Source: Hofstenia miamia
Taxonomy: Eukaryota > Xenacoelomorpha > Acoela > Hofsteniidae
DNA: 64,000 nt
NCBI GenBank assembly: GCA_900660155.1
Contig: CABFPE010000155.1
Location: 807,608-871,607, forward strand
Direction of reading: 5' to 3'
Within the stretch, counting starts at the first letter, position 1; each line of letters starts with the position of its first letter. The notes under the pieces are model-generated. The model searched no databases, was not told the DNA's origin, and was given only the letters and a program-made list of their open reading frames with translations. Below are positions 1 through 12,400 of the stretch, piece after piece. Made by a program: the position numbers and the translations under genes.

Positions 1-198
1 TTTGTTATCTTAATAATTTGAAATATTCCGATTTCCTTTGAAGCATGTGAAACAATTCTAGCAAGAAATATAAGTGTTTACATACACTCTGGCGACAAAA
101 TATTAAAAATAGCATGTTAAAATGATTTAATAAAGAGCTCCATAAAGAGTTATAATATTCGAATGAAGCTTGAATCTCAATGGGAAGGAAGCGATCTG
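1..198 (-). other. 3' flank / probable 3' UTR of the RRM gene
   Basis: This is sequence downstream (minus sense) of the RRM-protein stop codon. A variant polyadenylation hexamer ATTAAA lies at 131-126 on the minus strand, about 70 bp past the stop. No other gene is visible here. Confidence 0.4.
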
Positions 199-402
199 TC
201 AATAACCATAACGTTCATCATATGGATTAGAAGACCCGTACGAATGTGTTTTGCGCTCTCTTCCGCGATTAGGTCTACGTGGACTTTCACTTGGCGACCG
301 TCCAACATTTATTTCTAATAATCTACCTTCGAATTCTAATCCTTGTGAGTCAAGAGCGGCTGCAACACTGTATTCATCTTGAAATTCCACGAAAGCAAAT
401 CC
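199..402 (-). CDS. RRM protein, exon 2
   Basis: 67 codons plus TGA. It opens with GFAFVEF (rest of RNP1), continues through the second half of the RRM (AAALDSQGLEFEGRLLEI) and ends in an arginine/serine-rich tail. Confidence 0.85.
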   Translation of the reverse strand, partial: GFAFVEFQDEYSVAAALDSQGLEFEGRLLEINVGRSPSESPRRPNRGRERKTHSYGSSNPYDERYGY

Positions 403-3400
403 CTAAGCAATCATTTAAAATTAAATAAGAAGAGAAATTTTAATGATCATCAGCTAAAATAGTAACGTTTAGCTTACTTGTTATAAGGATCAGACGACAG
501 ATGTAAATTAAATTTAAAATAATTCTTTAAAATACATTTTCCATTATCATTATAGCATCCATTATAGCATTTTTGTAAAACTAAAATCTGTTTTTATCAG
601 TTTTCTTACCAGTCAATTTTGACAAAATGCGCCGATTGCTGCTATCAATAATTTATCAGCTGATAGTCTGAATGATATTCAAGCTCAAGTCATACTACTA
701 CTTGCTTGAACTTGCTTGATTTTTACAGATGTAATCTCGTAATACTTTCAATCAAATATAATTGCGATTTACTAAATCGATTCAAGATAATCTTTTATCT
801 TTCCAAAAATTACTAATAAAACAATAATTCAAATTGATTCTTCTGAAAAAAAACTCTGCTAATAATAGTCGACAGATGTAAACAAAATACTTGCTTGTAT
901 TTTCGAAAAAAACGAATTTTATATTAGTCTACCATTCGTAGCCGAACAGATAACTATAATGAAACCATTTTAACACTTTCACTGCCATGGCACCATATGC
1001 TGCTGAAAGGGCCTATTCAATTGACGCCATGTCACCTGTATATGGTGAGACAGAAAATTCCGTTTTCGGCCACGCCTCTAGTTTGTGGTTATATAAAACA
1101 TTTTCCTGCTAAAAACAAACGATTTTTTTTAGCACCCGGAAGCCACTTAATCAATAATGACCTGGCAAAGAATATCTTAATATATTATGCATTTACTATT
1201 CATTATGCAAACATTATTAAGTAATTAAACTGTATAGCAGTTATATTGTAATTTGTCATTAAACAATTTACTCTAAAATTTTAATGAATATGCAACTAAG
1301 TTATTAACCTCATATTTAACTAATAGACAAAAATACATAACAGTAAATAATAAAATCTTTAATAAACTAATAATTAATAAAGGAATACCTCAAGGCTCAG
1401 TTCTAGGGCCATTAATATTCAATCTTTATGTTAATGACATCAATTTGAATGAAAACATAGAATGTGTCCAATATGCTGATGACACCCTGCTGTATTCAAC
1501 CAACTATTGTGATTTATTAAATGCACTACAAACTGCAATATTATGCTTTGAAAAAAAAATAAAATTAAATTTAATGTTGAAAAGACTAGATTTATAGTAT
1601 TAAATATTTCTAACAAGACTGAAAAATTAATGTTAAAAATAAACAATAACATTATACAAGAAGAGACAAAAATTAAATATTTAGGAATAATCTTTGACAA
1701 TAAGTTAACATTTGAAATTGAAGTCATCAAAATAATGCAAAAAATTATACAAAGGAATCAAAACACTAACTAAAATTCAAAAATTCATACCTATAAATTG
1801 CAAAATTACTCTAATAAAATCATATATATATTGCCATATTACTTATATTCAGTCTGTTTATTAACAACTCTCAATAAAAGAATGAAGATCAAACTAGAAA
1901 GAATTTTCAATTGGAGTATCAATACCATCTGTGAAAGAAAAAATCAAGCTACAATCAAAGAAGATAACTACTTATTTTCATTAGAATATCGACAAAAACT
2001 AAGATCTCTAGAAGTATTTTTCAAATTCTTATAGAAAACTTAAATTTAAGAAAAATATGATGAAGAACTCATTGACTAATTTTTGTATTGACTTATGGAA
2101 TAAATTACAACCTCAATTTAAAGAAGAAAAATTAAATAAAGACTTTAAAAGAAATGCAAAAATGTATTTGAAACCAAAAAACATCAATTATTTAAATTAC
2201 CAAAGAACTCAATCAATCCCAACAACCAAGTTTAGTCATCGAACCAGAAAAAAACCATTTTTAAAACCTTAATAAGTGCCTATCACTTTATTTTTATAGT
2301 GATTATATATAGAAGGGATCTTAAAAAAATATTATTATTATTATTATTATTAAAAATATACTACAAATGATCTTGTATTGACAAAACTATGGAAGGTCTT
2401 AGAGATCAAATATTATCTTTTTTTGCATTTGCACATGTTATTTGTTGTGTGTTGGCAGCAGTAAATATCGCATTTTAACAAAAACTGACACTTTTAAAAA
2501 GATTTATATGTAACGCCTATTTTCATCGCTGTGAAAAATAAACAAAAGAATAGAGTAATACAATTCTTTTTTAACCAACGAAAATATATAAGATATAAAC
2601 CGTAACCCAAAATAACGCAATCATTTTTACAATTTGTGATAGTTTCTATAAGATATTTCTAAACGCTCATAGCTCACTAAAATAATAGAGACGATTTTTG
2701 ACTTTGACTACAGTACACTGGAATGGAACTAGGGTGGTCTATTTACAGAAACAAAGTAGTTTAGTCTGGTTGTTGTTATCATCGACAATAGACAGCTTTA
2801 TTACCTAAATGCTATGTATGGGAATAACTTGAAATATTTTTCAAAATGAGATGTTCCAGCAAAAAAATTCAAAATTTCAAGTGCTTCAAACTGAGGAATA
2901 ATCACTATAAAAAATTTTCATTATAACACGTAAGCGCACTTATTCATAGGTGTGTTGAAATTCCAGAGTTCCCAAATTTTTTTATAGAGTTGACGAAAAC
3001 AGTTTGAAAGTGAGAAAATATAGTTTGTTACTTTAACGATACAATAGGTAGTTTGAAGTTTAATAACATGAGAAACACGATGTTTTTAATCAAAACATTG
3101 GCTGTGATACAAGCTAGCTACATTATTGATTTGCATAGACTTTTTACGTTTTATTTTTATATTAACTAAAAATAGACATCTTGACATTTATTTTTAATGG
3201 ATTGAATTTGTACTTCAAATAGTCCTACATATTAAAGACGTTTCGCATAACTGTTATCTATGTTTTAATATAAAAAATGATGTATCCCATTAATGGAATT
3301 ACCAATTCATTTATTTGTAATGAAAGAAGCTTAAAATTTTGGCAAAGTTTAATTTAAATAAATAAAATTTACAATTACTTATTAAATTTGGATTTGCATC

Positions 3401-6400
3401 AACACTTAGGAGACCGCATTAGTGAAATAAATCTGAGAATTCATCTTGAAATGGTCTTTTTGAGGTAAGTATTATTAGATTATACCAATAAATCCATAAA
3501 ATATTATTGAATAGTATAGCTGTCCAATACACATTAGATTTAGTTTTTATTATACAAATCAGTAAACTAGAGGATGTGCAAAAAATAATAATTCGATTCA
3601 TGAACTTTTTTAGTCTAACTTTAGCATACAAACATAATTGAAAGGAAAAAAACAAAGAGAAGCTAGAACAAGAAAGTAATTTCTTAAAAAATAATATAAA
3701 AAAGTATTTTAGTTGATTATAGTCAGCGGTATGCAGACGTGTTATTTTTAAGTCTTAACTATGTAGGGAGGGACATTATTAAATCATAAATAAATTTTAA
3801 TTTTTTAGGTGAGCAATATATTCTCCTGATATTGTTCCGACTAGAGAATGACAATATGAGTTAAGCTTTGACCCGATCGAAAATTTGCTAACCGAACTCC
3901 AGGTGTTCATATGAACAGGTGATGACAAACTTTAAAGTCAAAATATTCGGAGGCCTAAATATCAATTTACATTATTGCTGTTATCGATGGTGTAGTCATA
4001 ATTTATGATTTTTGTTAACCTTGTGCATAGATTGTTAAAGTACTAATGGAAAACAATATTTTTTACGATATTCGGAGGAGGTGTTGTAATAATATTATGA
4101 AAATTGCTAAGTAAGACATTACATGTTTTCGGATTATTGATTTACTCAACAAGAGATATGAAAAATTATGGTACTTAATCATATCAAATGCGTGCACAAA
4201 TAATAATTAGCATTGTTTTTAAAAAACTACAAAAGAATTATAGAAATAATTTATCAATGAATCGCTGGAAAACATAATCCACCACGTCCACATGGATTTC
4301 AAATTCAGTATCATCTGATTGCTGCAAACAAGAATTGCCGCTTTGCTAAGAAACCAGCAATATACACTAAAAGAATAACATTTGAGTTTTAGAATAGCTG
4401 GCACTTATGACCTGCAGTGGCTGAATTATTATCTGGTTCTTTTCCTAATTCACATGAGAGCTTTGTGAGATTAATTCAATTTATACCAATGCTGGAAAAG
4501 CAGAAATATAATAGGCCTAATTGTTCCCAGCAGCTTGGTACTAATTTACAATAAATTTTCCAAACAGTCGTTTTAAAAAACCAAAAAGAACAAATTTGTG
4601 GTAGCTGATCCTAAAAAAATTCTGTTATTCCAATAAACCAATGCATGCTATTGCAAATAACACACTTGTATACATCTATTAATTCATAGTAAGCAATTGC
4701 ACTGAAATATAAGTTATTACAATTGTTGTTATTAAAATAATTGTCCACATTTAATAAGGATCACGGCATTCTCTTGATGTTAAATTGAAATTGGGCTTGC
4801 TTTCCAAAAAGTCGATATGTTTAAATTTGCAGCTAAGCATTTCCCAATATATAGTATCAAGACCTAGATATTCTGGATATTCATCAATGTCAGTATTTCG
4901 GGATGAATTTAATTCTTCTACTGGTGTTCTTGGAATAGGACCAATCCATCGAATAATTTCGGTAGTTCATCTGATGCAATATACCATTTTGAATTCGTAT
5001 AGATTTAAATTTTTGCGGCAATTGTAAACTAGTGTTCTGCAGGTGGGAAAATATTGCGTGACCTTGCCAGCCCGACCGGGTTTGTAAGACAACTTCCCTA
5101 CCCGCAAGTTGTCTTCTCCGCCTGATGTCCGCTCGTTCTCCACTATGCCCGAATTCCATATTTAAATCGACGGGTGGTCTAAATTGAGCATGATTTCTTA
5201 AAAAAAGCCTTAGAAAACAGACCAGATCAAAAATGACAGTAGCTTAAAATTTTCAAGGTATCATATATTTGTATTCAAAAGAAAACTTAATTTTAAAAAA
5301 ACATGTGCAAAACGCCAATATTCAGATATTCCTCTAGAAAAATGTTGTGTACCAGTGCCCCGTTGTATAAACGAAGGGCGGCCCGTGCCCATCCATTGCT
5401 CGCCTCCCCGATGCTAGCTACCTATTTCAAGCGGCATACTGCTATTGAATCAGGCACCGTAATTTTGATCATATTTGGAAGTTCCACGTAACCATACGTT
5501 CTCTTTTTCTTTATCACTTTGAAAATTGAAAAACGGCTGTCTTTTGTTTTCGCATAGTAATTCTTTTCTGGATTTATAACCAGTTATGGTAAATCAACAC
5601 ATTTGCGAGGCATTACTACTATTACAATTTTTACTATTTTACAACCCTGTGCATAAAATAAACACAGATGACTAAGGCAAGTTGCGTATAGTAGTGGGAA
5701 TTTATACGCCAGCTAGCAAGTAAAAATGGAACTCGAGCAATTGTGAGCCTCCGATAACAAATTTTGACAAAGTTCCTAAGACTAGTGATATGCGATGTTT
5801 TTCTGGCTTAATTTTTGGTGGTGACCTCAAATATACTATCAAAACCTTTCCTATTGGTCTACGAAAAAAGTTTTTTTTTGAAGATATAATTGAGATAATC
5901 AATTATACCAAGAATAAAACATTTTGTACAAAACCTCTTCAAAATTTTTTCGAATACCTTTTTCTTTTGTGTTCGGATTCGGGCACGTTGTAGCATCCAG
6001 CAATAATCTGCCATCACTCTGGCATTCCAAAAGTCCTTGATTCTTTCTTTTATGACCGAAATGCCTTGGTCAAATCCTTCACAATGCCTTTCGCTAACAG
6101 ATCTCAAATTTTGTGAAGAGAAGTCTAAATGGGAGCCGGAAAGTGTAATTTTAATTAGATTCGGAAGCCAAGACTCCAGAAACTGCCAATAATTCGGTCA
6201 TTTTGTTTCGTAGTCAATAGCTATGTGGTCTCCCAAAAAGTTGTTGCATAAATCTTCAAATGATTGCCAAGCGCGCAAATCTTTTACGTTTATAGAACCT
6301 CTTAGCTCGCTGTCAACAAAAATAGTCTTATATTGGGTCCGATGAAAAAGCAACTTTAAAGCTTCGTTTTTGATAACCGAGGAAGCGATTGCAAACAAGA

Positions 6401-9400
6401 AAATCCTGTTTGACTTAGCCATGGTTTTTACAAGGCTTTTATCAAACCTAGTTTGATATGGAACGGTGGCATCGATGGCATTCTGTGTTTTTTCCACGCA
6501 TGATGTCTATTAACACAAGTCTTGCACACAATGTGGTGCCCCGGGCTTGTATTGATCACTGATGGCATACTTGAAATATAACAAGTAGATGTTCTTAAGT
6601 GAATGAGTAGTTTTCCGACGTTAAAATAAATTTGTAAATAACCTGCAGATATAACAAAGCAAATTCGGCAAATTTTGGTACTTTCGAGGATTGAATTAAG
6701 CAAATAACATGAATTAAACAATTTTTTGCTTTATCTTACGATATACCCAATACAATTAGTTAGCTAGGAAGGTACTGATATATACTGGATTGCAAAAAAA
6801 TGTTACGAGCATCATACTGAAGAACTCAAACACGTTAATCCTTCTCAGTGGTTGGCATGCATTAAGAGAATGAGTGGTATATCTGTTCGTTCACTGCAGC
6901 TCACTACTGGAGGTCTCTTAGTAAGATGTCTCCTATTGACTAAGCCAATCAAATTAATTTAAAGTTGACAGAATCTGTAATTCATTTCCAACCACATTAG
7001 TTCTCCAATGAGAATTGAACATTCATCTGAAATAGCATGTGATGAAATAACGATATTTAAAATGTGAAAAAATTTACATCGTCGCAAAGCTTCAGGTCCG
7101 ACCCATAAATCTCATGTACTGCCAAATTAGATTTTAGAAATTTCTTCATATGAACTAGCTCAACCATTTGCCTCATGATAAACTCCTGTTAAAATGATGC
7201 TTCAGCAGACTCATTTGTTGCTGCTAATGTCATCCCCATGGAAAAAGTTAAGCCTGTCATTGCGCCTTTCAGATATACGACCAATTTCTTCTACTCATTC
7301 CGTATTTAAATTTATTGAGCAGGCAATAATGATAGCAATCTTAAACCAAAAATATCAACTGTATTAGATCCTAAGCAATTTGGAGGAACACAAAGCCGTT
7401 CAACAGTGCATGCGGTAATAGAAGTTATGCACAATTGGCTTTCTATGTTTGAAAACAAAGACTCCTACTTACGAATATTCCTTTTCGACTTCAAGAAAGC
7501 ATTTGACTTTGTCAGTAATCCTATAATACTATATCTTCTTCAGGACCTAGGAGTAGACCCATTAATAATCCAGTGGATATCATCCTTTTTATACAACCGC
7601 ATACAAAAAGTACGTCTACCTGATTGTACTTTTTCGTCTTGGAATATAGTGAATGCTGGCATACCACAAGGCACAAAAATTGGATCATTGATATGCACAT
7701 TATTCATAAATACCCTATTGAAAAATTACAAATTCCACACAAAATTTGTTGATGACACTACCTCATGGCATCACCTAAAAAGAGCTGAATCCCTAATGTC
7801 AGATAACGTTGTACAAACAGTCCATAACTAGTGTAATGAAAACAATGCAGTGATCAATATAGAAAAATAAAAGAATTAACAATTTCTTATCTTCAAAACT
7901 TTGAATGACCTCCAGAAGTTCTATTACCAAGTGGTCCAGTGAATCCAACTAATTGTGGCAAATTATTAAGAATATTAATACAAAATACTCTAAAGTGGGA
8001 TAGTCATATAGAATATATAAATATAACAAGAAAGCCACGAAAAACTCCACTATCTACGTCAACTAAGACGAATTAAAATTCCTAATAAAGACTTTGTGAA
8101 TATATTTAAAACTTATAAGATCATCACTTGAATATGGCACAACAGCATTACATTAGAACAAAGCAAGTTAGAAACCATTCAAATGCGTGCTCTAAGACTT
8201 ATATTTAGAGATTATAATTATGGAAATGCTATGATAGCTGTCCATTGTAATTTACAATATGAAAGACGACAAATGTTATGTCATTCGCTATGAACACAGG
8301 TGCAAAAAACATCACATCCATTGAGGGAACAGAAAGTGCTATGCCTAAATCGTCCCAGAGAGTACCTCTTCGCGGTGGCTCCTGGATAACACTATCAATT
8401 AGCAAGCTCGTCAGTGTGCGGATGCCCATACCCACATTAGACGTCAAACCCAGAGTACAAGAAGGTGTCACCATGTGTACTTTGTACATGGGGGGGGGCG
8501 GTGACGGTCGAGAAGCCTGTCTGTGAGCTTTCGGGTGGACAGACGGCGGCACAATGGAGACACTGTCAGCAAGACTGCTACTGGCACCAGTTTGGGTGCG
8601 TTCCATGGGGCAGTCATACAGAGAGGTAACTCTCTGCCTCTGGCCTATGAGATAGGCCCTAGGCCAGCGTTTGCTGTGCCTGCCTGTGAGGCAGCTTTGC
8701 TGTGTCACAGGTAGTTATGATACGACAGATTTTTATTGCCCTGTCAAGGAGTTTAAATGCACTAGATGCTTTGCATTTCAGTGCTAGCTAAATCCACTCC
8801 AATATTTTAACGGATCTTTATAGCGACCAGAAGGCACTCTCAAAAGTTACCACTTTTAGTAGCCTTGGTTGGCAAAGCCGGAGAGGTGCAACCCTCTCAA
8901 CTGAAGTTCGGCCCTCGGATTCACTCCGCGGATCACCACTAAGCGGAGGAAAACTAAATTGATTTGCTTCAAAATAAGTGTTGTGCGATAATTCAATTTG
9001 CAAGTTCATTACATGCTTTACAACAAAGTGAAATAGTGCGATTTAAACAAGGAGAGTTAGTCAGCAATAAATCACCGTAGATGGTTTTATAGATTAATAG
9101 GTTTTAGTGTAAAACGTGTTTGAAATAGATACTTTCAATTTTTCTATTGAAAAATCGACGTCGGGAATGCAATTTTTAAAAATCCTTGCAAGTTCTTTAA
9201 GAGGTCAACAACATAATATCCAATATTGAAATGTCAGACAAAACCTTCCTGACAGGGATTGATCGTAGATACTTTTTTAGATAAAAAAGAAACATCAGAA
9301 TTTATTATTTTATTTTCTCACTACTGTATTAACATAGCAAATTTCATAAGCCCTAAATTGAAGATAATATTTCTCCAATTATTAAATGAACCTAATTTCT

Positions 9401-12400
9401 TCCTATGGCTGCGTGCCAGGGGTCGCCAGAGGATTCTTAAGATCAAACCAGCCAGGCACACTTCCAGGTGTATGGTCAGGACCCGGATCTTTGGTTACAC
9501 CCACTAAGTTAGTCTTTGACTTCTGTAGTACCCCCACATTCATTGCACCAATTAATTCCAGTACCAACTAAGAACTGAGAAGTAAACGGGATTGGGACCT
9601 AATTTATTGGACGAAAAGAATGAAAGATGTTTTATCTTCTCCTAAATTATACGAGAGTATTCAACATATTACTCACCGCAAAGTTTCTACTAGTTTTACA
9701 AATGTTGTACATTTATCTATATTTTATGAATATGTATTATGTATGCACTATTATTCAATACATGGATTGCGAGTGCAAATTAATTTTCTCTCTCTCTAAA
9801 TAAATATGTATATATTTATCTCGACGATTTCGGTTATTTTTTAAAACCCATATGTTTCATATATTAAAATGCTATTACATTTATAATTGCATAGCAACAA
9901 AAATTTCAAAATGCATTTAATTTTATTGTAAATATCTCTCTTAAAATAATAAAATATATAGCCTCCACTATCGACAAAAAATAATACTGCATTCACCGAC
10001 CGAATCAATAGTATTCAATTATTCAACAAATTTAGTAGGACATCTCTTACTCAAAGTTTACTTAATCCCAAATCGAAAAAGTGTTCTTTTTCACTAAACT
10101 AATACGAATTTGCCTCTAAATGTTTAAATTAAAATGAAGCGTCTGCGATAATTAAAACCTTCTCCGCCAAAATGCAGTTTGGAAACAAAATTTTTCTTAT
10201 CATTTGCTGCTACGTTGTATCAACATTTAATTACTGTAGTAAAGAAATACATATGCAACAACAGTCAGTGCAACTCTTGAGAGTTTCTTGCGTGGAATTC
10301 GACGATTGCAAGTTTGCTCCTTGGGACACACTCAGTCACGAATGCATACAGCATAAACATATTTCCTTGTTCGAAAGTGTCAATACAAGATTATTTTCAA
10401 AAAGAACAAGTGTAAAAGCCGATTTAAAGTTGCTAACTTTTTACTTCATAAGAGTAACGAATATTAATTTAAGGAAATCCAAGAAACTTACTAAAATCAT
10501 GTTGAACCTTAATACTAATGGTCGTAAGTCAACATGTAGTTATTATTTAGACAATTTTATTCATTTCGAAAGGAATTTAGCTGTATGGTCTATTTCAAGA
10601 AGATCTTGCTCGCTTTTAAAAGAAAATTCAGTAATTGAAGACATTGTTATTAGAAATACTCCCTCCTTTGCAAAATACGCCGTAATCAAACTTTCATTTC
10701 CATGTTATGCAGACTGTTGCAATTTCGTAACGTTTGTTAGGAAATTTGGTGAAGAATCTAGTAATCTTAGAAAGTCAGGAATGTCAGAACCGAATATATT
10801 CTCTATTGATTCGTCGAAAGAAATTGAACTGTTAATATTTGGAAACTACACCCTGTGTCAGTTTAGTAAGTTGTCTACCTTTGCGAACTGTCTACTCAGT
10901 ATTGAAGAAATTGATCTTATTCAAATTTATGCAAAGCACGCGGATTCTGAAATAACATTAACCGAGTTAAGTACTAAAAAGTCTCTCAAAATTTGTGATG
11001 CGTCTAGCTGTGCAAACACACTGTCACACAAGAGTTATTCAGTATATCGATATTTGACTTAAAATTTTACTCAAATGCATACACAATAAACATATTTGAC
11101 TGCAACAACGTTTCACTAACGTTAATTTTGTGACTTAAGTTCTTTGCAGGAACTCTGAATTTGAAATGAACTAGTTGCATGCAGATAAGAAATTCGTAAA
11201 CTGCCCTGCCCCACCCCACAGACTTTGTGCCCTTCTCCATTTTCACGTGTTGACATTTGCCCCATATTGCCCATCCCCACTTTGTTTTCTATAGCTCCAT
11301 ATTGCCCCATTCAAAAAGGTAGGGGCCAAAATCTAATTGCGATATATTATTGCCCCATATTTTACTAATATTTTCATAGAACTACTCCACACCACCACTG
11401 TTAGCTATTTGGAATCCTTGCTATCTAGAAAAAACAGAATCATTTTTCAAATGCCAATTGGAATCTAATAATAAACGTGATCGATAGATAGTAAAAGCGT
11501 ATTAGTAGGAACATTACATTTAATTTTAACTCTATAAAGCTTTTAATAAAGATAATATTTTGTGAAATATATTTATATATTCTAGTGTAATTGCAAATCA
11601 TATTTACGACAAATTAGATCAAAAGGATCTTGTTGGTGTTATTTATTAGAATATCAAATTTCACCAAGAGCAAAAAATACATGGCAATTAATTTTTGAAA
11701 TTGCGACTAAATTTCAAAATTTTATCAAGCAGTAATATTTGAATGAAGGAAATTTGCTTTTACAATCTCAAAATTGGCAATAATTTGATTGTTTTCGTCA
11801 ACTGAAAAGTGTTTTTGCCCACTCTTGCCCTTTGGGTGTTTCTTTAGAACAATTTTGCCCATACCAATCCGACCTCTCCACCTGCTTCACCTCCGTCTGC
11901 CCCACTTTCATCTCGAGTTGCATGGACGAATTAATGACTGTCACAGTAACGTTAAATTTGCAACATCATTTATAACTACAAAATACAATATTTCAAAATG
12001 CTTTAACTGCACATAATATTAGATAAGTTGACGCTTTTGCTTTTACAACAAATTGGCATAAATTAAAATAATTTTGTGGTTTTCATATACATTTCGCCAA
12101 ATATAAAGATAAACACATTTTCCTTGTTTAGCTGTTGTTGACTACTAATTAAATGTATTTATTACAAATTTAATCAAAATTCAACGTTGCTGCAACCACA
12201 AATGCTTATTGGGTACAATTTTACATAGACGTGTTTCAATGTATTATATTTTTTTTGCTCTCTAATAAATGCCAACCTTGATCATAATTGTAACTTAGGT
12301 GTAAACTAGCGCCCCTCACCAACTTTATTGAGGTTGAGTGAAAGGTTTTTCCTTAAATCGGGTCATGTCGAGTCATTCAATATAATGGTAAGATTAATTA

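Noticed and set aside
4785-5027. 80-codon plus-strand frame
   Set aside because: Antisense to the more protein-like minus-strand stretch; no support.
4890-5159. 89-codon minus-strand frame with MEFGHSGERADIRRRRQL
   Set aside because: The Arg-rich start comes from a GC-rich patch and the remainder overlaps a better open frame. No domain.
8229-8708. 159-codon minus-strand frame rich in Pro, Arg and Ser
   Set aside because: It lies wholly in a GC-rich insert where both strands are open. No start context, domain or splice evidence.
8855-8945. A functional tRNA gene
   Set aside because: The A and B boxes deviate and the acceptor and anticodon stems do not close; a SINE relic is the better reading.
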